From Pythium myriotylum (lineage: Eukaryota; Oomycota; Peronosporomycetes; Pythiales; Pythiaceae): a stretch of DNA of 64,000 nucleotides. The notes beneath the pieces are model-generated. The model had not been told where the DNA came from. It made no database searches and saw nothing but the letters and a program-made list of their open reading frames with translations. Shown piece by piece: positions 42,158 through 52,095 of this stretch; within the stretch, counting starts at the first letter, position 1; each line of letters opens with the position of its first letter. Both the position numbers and the translations under genes were made by a program. The DNA is taken from assembly GCA_023091665.1 (NCBI GenBank), contig JALJCQ010000003.1, positions 248,001-312,000 on the forward strand, read 5' to 3'.

Positions 42158-43701
42158 CTAGATTGGCACAGAATTCACCGACTCGCGCGGTGTTTTCGCA
42201 AGCGCCGCGTCTGGGTCAGAGCGACGCATTCGAGATGCTACTACAGCTGCAGCAACAAGAACAGCGAATCCAGCTGTGGTTGTGATGAAGGATCGATTGC
42301 TTGCTGATGATAATGAAGCCTCCGCTCTGGCGCCATCAGATGAAGATGACGTCGGCGTGGGAGTCGGCGCAGCCACAGGCTGAGGCACAGTTCCAGTGGC
42401 GTTTCGTTGATGCGCATCTCGGATCACCTCCGCCCAAAGGTCGTCGTCGTCGGAAGATTGGGAAGAGGAGGATGTGCCTGAGCCCGAACTCGAACCACTG
42501 CCACTCGAGTCAGACGAGTTGTGCTCCGACGCATGCGATGGATTTGTGGCCATCGACGCTGGCGTTTGAGGAGGAGGAGGAGGAAGAAGAGAGGGAATCA
42601 CAGTCGCAGCAGGGGTCGGCGTTGGAGTAGGTTCAAGTGTTGTAGCCGATGTCGGAGCAAGAGTCAGCGGAATGGTTGGTTCTGGTGCGGGGGCCTCTGG
42701 TGGCTCGCCGATACGTGGCCATTGTTCTTCTTGGACAAAGTATCCTTGCGACCATAGCAACTTGAAGGCCTCGTAGAAGAAGAGACCAGCATCAGGTCCA
42801 ACCATCGCGTCAGAAGTCCTTCCAGCGTCACAACTCCCGTCGCTCTCTCCTGGTGGCTTGATCCACACGAAGTAGTCGATGTTCCACAAACCAGTGTTTC
42901 CAGAGGGAGGTTGCCCAATACCAGCAGACTTTGTGTTGCACCACTCATTTTTAAGGGACGGACCGTTGAAATTGCGCGAAGTGTCGATGATACACCGCAT
43001 GCCATTGTTGCCGATTGCCCTCTGGAAGTTTCCGCACAGCCGTGAGAGCTCCTGATCCGAACGGTAATTGGACGTGTTGAGGGTGATCCCTCTGACGCGA
43101 CCAGCGTGACTGAGCTCCTGAACAAAGCTGGCCACGAGTGCTGTTTGGCTCGGATTGTCAAGCGTCCAGAATCCGACGGCAACGTATACCTCAGCATTCG
43201 GGTTCCCGGCAAGTAATTTCACAGCTGTCTGCAGATTCGCTTTGTATCCAGACTTCGCCGCGCATCCGCTCTCACCATTCGCTAGTAAGCTGGCTCGAGC
43301 ACGTACAGCACTTTTCTCTGCCCGATGATCGATGCAAGAGTTCCGAGAAACGCCTCGTAGTCACTTGCCGTCTTGACGTGACTTCCAACTGTCGAGTATC
43401 GAGCATCGTAGTCTTTGTTCGGCAGCCCGTACACCACGATCACCAATCGAGTGTCCTCTCCGCACTCGGTAATCAACTATCTTGCAGTCTCAGCGTAGTT
43501 TGTCTCCCGGTCGGTGTACCACGTCGCGATGCCGCGTTTCTCCAACTCGGTCAGCGCAAATGCAGCGTCTGGATGCATCGTTTTAGCACCGGCGTAACTA
43601 CCTGGCGCCAGGCTGCAAAGCTGTTCATCCCCACCCAGCGCCACAGAAATCAAGGCAGCCGCTGTTATGAGGAGGCGGAGCAGAATCGTGAACACGCCCA
43701 T
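42158..43701 (-). pseudogene. GH6 pseudogene, formerly stalked and anchored (locus 5)
   Basis: Homology runs from a signal peptide (MGVFTILLRLLITAAALISVALG, ATG at 43701) to a C-terminal anchor and an AKTPRE tail. Two lesions break it. At 43477-43479 a TAG stands where the siblings have Gln (ETAKQLV). Near 43285-43295 ten bases are missing relative to locus 4 within LEPDAVG, removing the Asp equivalent to Cel6A Asp263 and shifting the frame; the frame resumes as LLANG. NKDC is also NKDY. The 42158-43222 frame is otherwise well preserved, including GESDG, so inactivation looks recent. Confidence 0.9.
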
Positions 43702-43716
43702 TGGGACAACCGCCAC

Positions 43717-43733
43717 GGAATCGGAAATGCGAG
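43717..43733 (-). promoter_or_regulatory. Initiator-like element, GH6 locus 5
   Basis: The minus strand reads CTCGCATTTCCGATTCC, 16-32 bp before the original ATG. The rest of the gap to 44301 shows nothing. Confidence 0.4.
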
Positions 43734-44301
43734 AGGGCGCTGCGGGAATGTCATTGCATCCACAGGCGTGAGCTCCCGCAGTGCAATGCACATGATGCGC
43801 TGGTCAGGAAGATTCACGATTTCGAATTCGTGGCCTGTCCATATCACACTGGGGACTCTGACGTATGAGGACCCTTGTGTCAATTACATCATGACAAAAC
43901 CCCTGCTTGAACGGACATCTTCTGCCAACATGTCCCGTGTCTTGCACGCGGAAGACCATTCAAACCCCTTATCACACCAAGTGACCGGTTTTGTCGGGGT
44001 GCTCATTACAGTCGTATCACCTGATTCGAAGGTCTCAGCGAGCAGCAAACGAAGCACGTCGAGTCTTCCTCTCTTGCATTCGCCTCTCCTCTCGTGCTTT
44101 CTCGACAGTTATCAGGTGACTCCACGTCACTGTCCACATGACAAGAGATGTGCAGCCCACAAAATCACGTTGGAGATGCACAGTGTTTCACGACAAAATC
44201 ATCCGGTTTGATATTAGAACGACGTCTCCACGGCACGTGGACGCAATAGCTTAATCCCAGGACCCAAAGCCCCTTTCCTACAGTCACTAGACGACAAACA
44301 C

Positions 44302-45870
44302 TTACAGCGCCGAGACCGAGCCAGGCACGCTGCTGAGGTAGCTGACGTGAGGGTCCATCGGCGTCTTGGTTTCCTCGATCGCGCGCTGGCGGACGCGGAT
44401 CGCGACGACCGCAACGAGCGCAACGAGTGCGACTCCGACAAGACACAGCAGCACGACGATCCCGGCGCTCACAGAACCAGCGGCACCGGACTTGGTGTTC
44501 GCCTGTTGCACGCCACCGGCGGACTGGGCGGGGGCGTCCGTAGTGGTAGCCGGAGAGTTGCCGAACACCGGATCCTGCTCAGACGGTGCGTTGACGATGC
44601 CGGCAGAGACCTCCGAGCTCTCTGTCGTCCCGGTCTTCGAGGAGGCCAAGGAACCAGCGGCAGAAGCAGCGAGTTCTGGTAGATCCAACGATCGATCCTC
44701 TGAGATGGTGGAGTTGATCGACTGCACAGTGCTGTTATCAGCGCTCGGCGACGGTGTCGGCGTTGGGGATGGGGATGGGGTCGGAGCTGGCGTTGGGGCA
44801 AGTGTGGTCGCCTCCGGCGTCGGCGCAGGCGTCGGCGCTGGCGTGCTGCTATCCACTTGGCGGATCGTGCCGTCGATAGCTGGCATTCCGTGGTTCTTGA
44901 CGAGCGCACCGTTGTTCCAGAGCTGCTTCATGAAGTTGGGGAAGAAAGAACCCGCACCCGGACCGGTCATGGCATCCGAGGTTCGGCCAGCACACGTGCC
45001 ATCGCTCTCTCCTGGCGGCTTGATCCACACGTAGTAGTCAATGTTCGGGTCGCCGGTGTTGCCCGTCGGGATCTCACCGAGGCCGGCGTTCTTGTAGTTG
45101 CACCACTCATCCTGCGAGGACGCGCCGTTGTAGTTGCGCGACGTGTCAATGATGCAGTGCAGGTTGAGTCCGCTGGTCGCGCCGATGAACTTGCCACAGA
45201 GGCCCGAGAGCTCCGAGGTCGAGCGGTAGTTGGACGTGTTGATGGTGATGCCCTTGATGCGGCCCTGAGCCGCGAGTCCGCGCACGATGTCAGCGACCTT
45301 GCTCAGATCCGAGGCCGACTCGAGCTTCCAGTGGCCGACGTCCAAGTAAAGGTCGGCGTTCGGGTTCTGCGACAATGTGCGCACGGCGATCGCGAGGTTG
45401 TCACCGTAACCGTACTGCTTGGCGCATCCACCATCAGCGAGCAGCGCGACGGCGTCGGGCTCAATAATGTAGAGCGCCTTGCGGTTGCCAACAGCCTGCT
45501 GGAGCGTCGAGACGAACGACTGGTACATGGCGCTGTTCTGGTTGGTCGAGCCGACCATAGACTCGCGGGCTTCACAGTCCTTGTTGGGCAGTCCATAGAC
45601 GACGACCGTGACGCGCGACGAGTCGGGGCACGCGGCCAGAAGCTGCTTGGCCGTGGCGGTGTAGTCGCTGCCGCGGTCCGTGTACCACGTCGCAACCGCG
45701 TGCTTCTCGAGCTCGGCGACGGCGAAGGCCATGTCCGGGTTGCTGGCCTTGGCGGCGGCGTAGGTGCCGGGCGCGATGGCGCACAGCTGCTCGTCGCCGG
45801 CGAGAGCGCGCAGCGGCGAGAGCACGGCGAGCGCGAGGCCCATGAGCACGAGACTGCTGCGGCGCCACAT
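44302..45870 (-). CDS. GH6 glycoside hydrolase, stalked and anchored (locus 6)
   Basis: 522 residues. Signal peptide 1-24; GH6 domain about 25-330 with Asp65 (WYTDRG), Asp98 (NKDC), Asp139 (IEPDAVALL) and Asp290 (GESDG). The loop after EWCN reads AGLGEIPTGNTG where the siblings have AGIGxPPxxNTG, so substrate-tunnel loops may differ. The stalk starts with PAPTPAPTP and PTPSPSPTP and continues acidic/Ser-rich. A membrane span lies near 467-490, and the tail RVRQRAIEETKTPMDPHVSY contains KTP and ends VSAL. The start is supported by an initiator 23-37 bp upstream. Confidence 0.95.
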   Translation of the reverse strand: MWRRSSLVLMGLALAVLSPLRALAGDEQLCAIAPGTYAAAKASNPDMAFAVAELEKHAVATWYTDRGSDYTATAKQLLAACPDSSRVTVVVYGLPNKDCEARESMVGSTNQNSAMYQSFVSTLQQAVGNRKALYIIEPDAVALLADGGCAKQYGYGDNLAIAVRTLSQNPNADLYLDVGHWKLESASDLSKVADIVRGLAAQGRIKGITINTSNYRSTSELSGLCGKFIGATSGLNLHCIIDTSRNYNGASSQDEWCNYKNAGLGEIPTGNTGDPNIDYYVWIKPPGESDGTCAGRTSDAMTGPGAGSFFPNFMKQLWNNGALVKNHGMPAIDGTIRQVDSSTPAPTPAPTPEATTLAPTPAPTPSPSPTPTPSPSADNSTVQSINSTISEDRSLDLPELAASAAGSLASSKTGTTESSEVSAGIVNAPSEQDPVFGNSPATTTDAPAQSAGGVQQANTKSGAAGSVSAGIVVLLCLVGVALVALVAVVAIRVRQRAIEETKTPMDPHVSYLSSVPGSVSAL

Positions 45871-45892
45871 CGTGCTGACGGGGGCGACGAGT

Positions 45893-45907
45893 CAACTTGG
45901 AGAATGG
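45893..45907 (-). promoter_or_regulatory. Initiator-like element, GH6 locus 6
   Basis: The minus strand reads CCATTCTCCAAGTTG, 23-37 bp before the ATG. Confidence 0.65.
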
Positions 45908-47015
45908 TCCAGCTACTGAACTCCACGGGCGAGTGGGTGGAGGCACAGTCTTCCTGCCGTCGGGATGCGTGGACAGGTTGCGGTGTCACCCATCCCAGAG
46001 TTGGGCTGGCGTTAGTCCATGGGGCCGCGACAGCCGGTCAAGGAAAACCAGGAGAGCTGTTCAGAAAGCAGCTCAAAGGACGTGGGTCATGGCTCGGCGC
46101 TGCACGGCAACGTGGACCATCTGGTGTGTCGCGACGAGGAGGTCATCCTTTTATAACGTATGTAACTCTATATATTCATGCATCGGATTTGTTGTTTGGC
46201 GTTTGTGTATGGTTGAAGATGCCTCCCAGAATGGATATGTAGGTGAAAGGGAGTGCAGTAGAAGATCTCTGAAGGCTGAGTCGCATCAGCTGCCACTTCT
46301 CACAACGCCGCGACGGGCACTTCGGTGACAGGCTCCTGATGCCCGCAGCTGATCGGGTGCGATGGCCACCTCTGCAGGTGGCTGAGGCGCTCGCTCGCGC
46401 CCACGACATCGCTCCTCTGCGCCATGCAGTTGCCGCTCGCCGCATGCGCGTGGTGATGTCTGGGCCCATGTGGGGATTCTCATGTCGTGCCACGGAAAGA
46501 AGCGCGTTCGCGTCCTCGAATTCCAAGTTCTGGTAAGTTCTGGTTTTGCATCGAGCCAGATGCGAGGAATGTGGACATGATAGTATCATGTCCACGCTGA
46601 TACGGCTCGACGAGGCGATGAGGCTGATCGACAGGAACGGCGGCGATGTCTCACATCGGAATTGCCAGGGGAGCCGACCCGCTGATGTGTCGGCGAGATC
46701 GCATCGCTTGAGACCTTTTGAGATGATCACGCGGCGCTGAACTGAAAAGATGATCACGAGATAAGTCGGCACAATCTTTTCCGCCTACAGTACTGAACGT
46801 GGCTTGACAGGAGAGAGAGTTGACACTGATGAGTGGAAAGCTCGGCATGCAGTTTTTTGTATTGACGACACTATATAAGAGATGGGCTTGGAATCGCCAC
46901 GATTCATTGCTAATAACACACTAATGACGGCTGGACAAGTAGGCGAGGCGTGCAGTCCCCCACGGGCAGTTCTTCTACCACTCAGTGGTGTGGAAGCACA
47001 ACGTGCCTTGACTGC
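45908..47015. other. Intergenic, GH6 loci 6/7
   Basis: No gene seen. A perfect 11-bp-arm hairpin (GTGGACATGAT, loop AGT) lies at 46571-46595. Confidence 0.45.
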
Positions 47016-47654
47016 TTACAGCACCGTCACCTGCGCGGGCGTGGCGTGGAGCTGGTTGACCTGCTCCTGTGGTGTGCGGAGCGTCTGGGCGCGGCTACGC
47101 TCTTCGGCAGTCTTGCGGAAGGCAACGGCGGCGACACCGACCACCATCACACCGGCGACAACGAGAGCAGCGACGACGCCGCCGCCGACGCCGCTCGTTT
47201 CACCACCTCCACTCTTGGTGTTGGCGCTGGCGGCCGACACACCATCAACAGCCACGGCAGGAGCCGACGCAGGCTCGGCTTCCGTGAGCTCGGACGACTC
47301 GGTCTTGCCGCTCTTGTCCGAGGCAGCAGCGGCGGCAATAGCAGCAGCCGACTTGGCCTCGGCCTCGGCATCTTCCGGAAGTGCCTCAAGACCGGACGCG
47401 CACTTCTTTCCCTTCTTCTTCTTCTTGGTCACGGCAGGCGTCGGCGTTGGCGTGGGCGTTGGCGAGCCCGCCGATCCAGTCGCCGGCGCGAGCGTCGTGG
47501 GCGCTGGCGTCGTCACGGCGGGCGTGACCGTCGGCGTCAGCGTCGGCGTGGGGGCCACCTGGGCCGCCGGGTTCACGTCGGCCGCCTGGGCGGACGTAGC
47601 GGCCACCGCGAGCAGCGCGACCGTGAGGATCGTCTTCGTGAAGCCACGCACCAT
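47016..47654 (-). CDS. Stalk-and-anchor protein lacking the GH6 domain (locus 7)
   Basis: 212 residues. A signal peptide (1-24, MVRGFTKTILTVALLAVAATSAQA) is joined directly to a P-T-P-T stalk (about 30-75) and a Lys-rich turn with KKKKKGKKCASGLEALPED. An acidic/Ala-rich part, one membrane span (about 153-176, GVVAALVVAGVMVVGVAAVAF) and a tail with LRTPQE ending HATPAQVTVL follow. The KKCxSxLExLPED segment and the tail match GH6 locus 8, and the last residues match locus 9. It is therefore a GH6 paralogue without catalytic domain. The frame is intact and has its own initiator. It could be a decoy, a structural wall-facing glycoprotein or a regulator of the anchored enzymes (all inference). Confidence 0.9.
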   Translation of the reverse strand: MVRGFTKTILTVALLAVAATSAQAADVNPAAQVAPTPTLTPTVTPAVTTPAPTTLAPATGSAGSPTPTPTPTPAVTKKKKKGKKCASGLEALPEDAEAEAKSAAAIAAAAASDKSGKTESSELTEAEPASAPAVAVDGVSAASANTKSGGGETSGVGGGVVAALVVAGVMVVGVAAVAFRKTAEERSRAQTLRTPQEQVNQLHATPAQVTVL

Positions 47655-47696
47655 GGTCGTCGGTTCCCAAGGGAGAGCTGAAGACTCGAGAGTGTC

Positions 47697-47713
47697 GAGT
47701 TCGGGAAATGGCC
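47697..47713 (-). promoter_or_regulatory. Initiator-like element, locus 7
   Basis: The minus strand reads GGCCATTTCCCGAACTC, 43-59 bp before the ATG; a weaker match. The gap to 48435 shows nothing else. Confidence 0.4.
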
Positions 47714-48435
47714 GCGGCGGTCCATGGGAGCAAGTGGCGGGGGGAGCGTCGAGTATTGGAAAGCCACTGAGATAGGATAGGCCACAGGTGCACTCCGGCT
47801 CTCCCGCCGCTAGTCAGATGGCGAGCTGGAGGCTTCACAATCCGACGACGCATCCTGACAGATGGAACTGGCGTTAGGGCACATCTCATGAGGTTTTTTG
47901 GAGATTTCGAAACGTAACACTTGGTTTGAGTATAGTGTTCAGCGCGTCGGGTGGTGACGCTACGAAAAAACCTCATTGGATAGCTCGGCCCGTCTGCTTT
48001 TCTGTCACTTGATGATGAGCTCGACGCAAGGCCAGGCCAGAGACTTGTTGGACGCCTCGAATCCAACTCGGGGATCGACGATACGAGTGAGAACCACTCG
48101 GTTTTTGGGAAGCGCGCCTTCTCTGGTTGTGGTCTAACGGGATAGGACGCCCGTCATCCGGATGGCCCCGTGTCTTCACTTCCATAGGGAGCGATCTTGG
48201 GAATCCCAGATCAAGGATAACCAACGTTGGCGGATCCAACATCGTGCAGCCATGTGCCTCTTGGGGTTCTGATTGGGAAAGGGCGGTATGTACTCCATCA
48301 AGCAGAAATTAGATGTGATACACTAAAATAAGGTACACTTGACGGCATTGATCCTTCCAGATATAATGACATTGGATATTACAGACAGTCACTTCAACAT
48401 GAACACGCACACTACAATAATACTGACTCGACTTC

Positions 48436-50190
48436 TCACAACACCGTGATGCCGCCAGGAGTCACGTGCACGCCCACAATCTCCACGGGGGTGCGCGCGG
48501 GAGTGCGAATCGTGTCGGCGCGTTGACGCCACTCCGTGCGGCGGCGTACAGAGATCGCGGCGGCTGCAACACCCATGACGCCAGCCACGACGATCGCAGC
48601 GATGACCGCTCCACTCAAGCCCGACGAACCAGACTCGCTACTCTTTGTATTCGCGGAATCGGACGCGCCCACGGCGTTTGATGTGTCAGGCGCGACCCGT
48701 GAATTCTCCTCGAGCGTCGAGAAAGAGACCGACTTGGCAGTGACGTTCCCCAGTGCACCAGCGTCGGCGGTCTTGACGGAGCCAGAGACGCTTTCGGCAT
48801 CGAGATCTTCCGGGAGCTGCTCCAGGTTCGAGTCGCACTTTTTGTGCTTTCGGGACTTCTTCTTGGATGGTGCTGGTGTCGTAGGCGTCGGAATCTCACC
48901 TGATTCGGTCGACGCTGGGTATTGACCAACTGGAGCAGACGACGTAGGAACAGGAGCCTGTGAAATTGGAGCAAACGTCGTTGGTGTTGACGTTGTTGGA
49001 GCCGGCGTCGTTTCGGTAGGCGCCGGCGTCGTCACAACTGGCGAGTCCGACACTGGCGACTGGGAGATCGGAGCCGTGGTTGTTGGTGTAGGACTTTGCG
49101 AAACAGGTGCCTGTGTCGTTGGCGTCGACTGGTCTGGAACAGTCGGGGCAGGCGTCGGACGAATGCTGCCGTCAATGACGGGGTAAGACTTCTCTTTCAC
49201 GAAGTAACCGTTGTTCCACAAGTTCACAAAGAGCTCCTTGAAAAAGCTGCCTGCCGCTGGTCCTTTCATAGCATCAGAGGTGTGATCCCCTCCATCGCAC
49301 GTTCCGTCACTCTCGCCTGCAGGCTTGATCCAGATGAAGTAGTCAAGGTTGTTGAAGCCCGTGTCGCCCGACGGAGGGCGGCCGACACCTCCAAACTTGG
49401 CATTGCACCATTCGCTGCTCGGCGGGTTCTCGTTGTAGTTTCGCGAGGTATCAATGATGCAGTTGAGCGACGAGTCACCGTAGGCCTTCTGGAAGGTGCC
49501 GCACAAGTCGGAGATCTGCTTGTTCGATCGGTAGTTGGACGTGTTGAGCGCGATGCCCTTCAAGCGACCACCGGTGGCGAGATCCTTGACGGTCTTGGCG
49601 ACGCCAGCTGCATCCGACTCACTGAATAGAGTCCAGTAGCCCACATCAAGGTAGATATCGGCATTCGGGTTCTTGGACAAAATCTGCAACGCAGCCTTGA
49701 CATTTTCCGCATACCCAGCACTCGCACCGCAGCCTCCGTTTGCAAGCAGCCCGACCGCGTCCGGCTCGAGCACATAGAGCGCCTTGCGCTGGCCCACACC
49801 ATCTGCAAGCGTCTGCACCCACTTCTTGTAGTCATCGGCGTTCTTGTTCGAGCCTCCACTCGAGTACCCCGCCGCGCAATCCTTGTTCGGGAGCCCATAG
49901 ACGACAAGCGTGATGCGCGAGGACTCGTCACAGTGCGAGACAATGTCGCGCACTTTGCTCGAGCACGAGTCGCTGGACTCGCGGTCCGTGTACCACGTGG
50001 CGATCGCGTGCTTCTTGATCTCGTCGATCGCGAACGCCGAGTCGGCGTACTGCGCGACGGCCGCCTCGAGCGACGCCGTCGGCAGCGCGCAGAGCTGCTC
50101 GGCGCCGCCGCCGCCCGCGGCCACGGACGTCGCGGTCGAGGCAGCGAGCAGCGCCGTCCAGGCGAGGGCGTCGGAGAAACGTCGCAGCAT
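48436..50190 (-). CDS. GH6 glycoside hydrolase, stalked and anchored (locus 8)
   Basis: 584 residues from the ATG at 50190. Signal peptide 1-25 (followed by GGGG); GH6 domain about 30-338 with Asp69 (WYTDRE), Asp104 (NKDC), Asp143 (LEPDAV) and Asp295 (GESDG). A PT/SP-rich stalk covers about 345-450. A Lys-rich segment with KHKKCDSNLEQLPEDLDAES, shared with locus 7, and an acidic/Ser part precede the membrane span (near 528-548). The tail SVRRRTEWRQRADTIRTPAR ends GGITVL. The catalytic domain belongs with loci 9-12 (FGGVGxPP, WNNGYFVKEK), while the anchor belongs with locus 7. Confidence 0.95.
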   Translation of the reverse strand: MLRRFSDALAWTALLAASTATSVAAGGGGAEQLCALPTASLEAAVAQYADSAFAIDEIKKHAIATWYTDRESSDSCSSKVRDIVSHCDESSRITLVVYGLPNKDCAAGYSSGGSNKNADDYKKWVQTLADGVGQRKALYVLEPDAVGLLANGGCGASAGYAENVKAALQILSKNPNADIYLDVGYWTLFSESDAAGVAKTVKDLATGGRLKGIALNTSNYRSNKQISDLCGTFQKAYGDSSLNCIIDTSRNYNENPPSSEWCNAKFGGVGRPPSGDTGFNNLDYFIWIKPAGESDGTCDGGDHTSDAMKGPAAGSFFKELFVNLWNNGYFVKEKSYPVIDGSIRPTPAPTVPDQSTPTTQAPVSQSPTPTTTAPISQSPVSDSPVVTTPAPTETTPAPTTSTPTTFAPISQAPVPTSSAPVGQYPASTESGEIPTPTTPAPSKKKSRKHKKCDSNLEQLPEDLDAESVSGSVKTADAGALGNVTAKSVSFSTLEENSRVAPDTSNAVGASDSANTKSSESGSSGLSGAVIAAIVVAGVMGVAAAAISVRRRTEWRQRADTIRTPARTPVEIVGVHVTPGGITVL

Positions 50191-50230
50191 GATGATGACG
50201 ATGGGAGAGCTGGTTCGACGCCGGCCGATC

Positions 50231-50248
50231 TTTTTCGAGAATGACAGG
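50231..50248 (-). promoter_or_regulatory. Initiator-like element, GH6 locus 8
   Basis: The minus strand reads CCTGTCATTCTCGAAAAA, 41-58 bp before the ATG. The rest of the gap to 50820 shows nothing. Confidence 0.6.
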
Positions 50249-50820
50249 CGAGGACGACACAGGCACCACCTTCCGGATCCTCTGGAACCTCTGGAGCCTC
50301 TGGAAGCTCTGGAACCTCCGGACGGCGCTTGGGGCACCTCCTCGCCATTTGGCTCTTCAACTGCCCCCGGACGCGCATCTGCGTCGAGGACTGGCGTCCG
50401 GGCGATCCGCAGGCATCGTCTGGATCCAGCTGGTCCGGAAGATATCGTCAGTTGGGGGCACGTGCGGCGAAGACGTCAGCAACAGTGCTGGAACATCGTG
50501 AGGTTTTTTCGTGGTCTGAACCCATCTCATTTGGCGCGAGTATGGGATCTCAGCGTGAGGTTTTTCCTCCGCCCAGAGCGAAAGGGACACTTCTGCGGGC
50601 GTGCGCGCCAAATGGCCCTCGGACGGTTCTGGGATGCGGGTGCGGCGCCGTGTCGCTCCTCAACCCCGGACGTCGTCCGGGGTCCATCAGTCCATCCGTC
50701 CAGAGAACCCGTCCGGAAGATTCGGCCCGGGTTCGCCACCAAGTACAGGGCAACACAAACCCGTTTAACGGGTTTAGACTTGAGTTCAGACCATACACAC
50801 TGACATTCGATTTCGAACAT

Positions 50821-52062
50821 TTACAGAATCGTCACCTGGGTTGGCGTCGCGTTCACCATGCCGTACTCCTCAACCGGCGTCTTGGCTGAGTCGGCGCGCG
50901 CGCGACGCTTCCCACGCCGTCGCCAGGCGACCGCTGCGACGCCCACAGCCAGCACGGCGGCCACAACGACCGCCGCGACGACGCCGCCGCTGCCCACGCC
51001 ACGATTAGGCCTCGAGTCGTCGCCAGCAGAGAACGCGACGCTCTGGAGATTGGATTTGGTCGTGATGGCGGGGAACTGCTTCTCCTTGACGAAGTAGCCG
51101 TTGTTCCAGAGCGTGACGAAATTGTCTTTGAAAAAGAGCCCGGACGCTGGGCCTTTCATCGCGTACGACGAGAGGTTCTTGCTATCGCACGTGCCGTCGC
51201 TCTCGCCCGCGGGCTTGATCCAAACATAGTAGTCGAGGTTCGAGTAACCAGTAGCGCCTGTGGGCGGGATGCCGACGCCGCCAAAGTTGGCGTTGCACCA
51301 CTCGCGGTTGGGCGGGTTATTGTTGTAGTTGCGCGAGGTGTCGACGATGCAGTTAAGGGACGAGTCACCGTAGGCCTTCTGGAACGTCGTGCACAGCTCT
51401 GACATTTGCTTGTTGGAGCGGTAGTTGGACGTATTGAGGGTGATGCCCTTGATGCGACCACCCGCGGTGACCGACTTGACGGTCTTGGCGATGCTCGCGG
51501 CGTCGGCCGCTGTCAGCAGAGTCCAGTACCCGATGTCCAAGTAGATATCGGCGTTCGGGTTCTGAGAGAGGATCGAGATCGCAGTCTTGACGTTCTCCCC
51601 GTAGCCCGACGCAAGAGCACAGCCACCATGGGCCAGCATGCCAAGCGCGTCCGGCTCCATCACATACAGCACTTTGCGCTGGCCGACGCCGTCGTACAGT
51701 GTCTGGATCCAGTTCTTGTAGTCGGCCGCGTTCTGGTTGAGCCCGCCGTTGGCATACCCAGCCTCGCAGTCCTTGTTTGGCAACCCGTACACGACAAGCG
51801 TCATGCGCGTCGAGTCACTACAGTGGGCTTTGATATCGCTGATCTTCTTCTTGTACGACTCGACCGTCTCGCGGTCCGTGTACCACACAGCGATTGGGTG
51901 CTTCTGCATCTCCTGGACTGCAGCGCTGAGTTCCGGGTACTGCGCGCCGGCTGCCTGCAGCGAGTAGCTCGGCAGCGAGCATAGCTCGTCGGCAGGCGGT
52001 CGCGGCGCTGGGGCTGGCGTCGGCGCGGGTGTTGGCGCAGGCGTGGATGGCTTGTTGCCCAT
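50821..52062 (-). CDS. GH6-like protein without signal peptide, C-terminal anchor (locus 9)
   Basis: 413 residues. It starts MGNKPS, which fits the N-myristoylation pattern (Gly2, Ser6), then P-A-P-T-P-A-P repeats and the GH6 domain (about 26-332). All four acidic residues are kept: Asp63, Asp98, Asp138 (MEPDAL) and Asp289 (GESDG). A membrane span lies at 357-379 (GSGGVVAAVVVAAVLAVGVAAVAW). The tail RRRGKRRARADSAKTPVEEY ends ATPTQVTIL. No hydrophobic N-terminal segment exists. The initiator only 19-33 bp upstream of the ATG leaves no room for an exon encoding one. The protein might be tail-anchored with the enzyme in the cytosol, or use an unconventional route. An alternative upstream start in this frame was not found. 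Confidence 0.9.
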   Translation of the reverse strand: MGNKPSTPAPTPAPTPAPAPRPPADELCSLPSYSLQAAGAQYPELSAAVQEMQKHPIAVWYTDRETVESYKKKISDIKAHCSDSTRMTLVVYGLPNKDCEAGYANGGLNQNAADYKNWIQTLYDGVGQRKVLYVMEPDALGMLAHGGCALASGYGENVKTAISILSQNPNADIYLDIGYWTLLTAADAASIAKTVKSVTAGGRIKGITLNTSNYRSNKQMSELCTTFQKAYGDSSLNCIVDTSRNYNNNPPNREWCNANFGGVGIPPTGATGYSNLDYYVWIKPAGESDGTCDSKNLSSYAMKGPASGLFFKDNFVTLWNNGYFVKEKQFPAITTKSNLQSVAFSAGDDSRPNRGVGSGGVVAAVVVAAVLAVGVAAVAWRRRGKRRARADSAKTPVEEYGMVNATPTQVTIL

Positions 52063-52080
52063 GGGAGAAGTCGGTCTTCG

Positions 52081-52095
52081 TTTGGGAGAATGGAG
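52081..52095 (-). promoter_or_regulatory. Initiator-like element, GH6 locus 9
   Basis: The minus strand reads CTCCATTCTCCCAAA, 19-33 bp before the ATG encoding MGNKPS. Nothing else recognised up to 52598. Confidence 0.6.
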
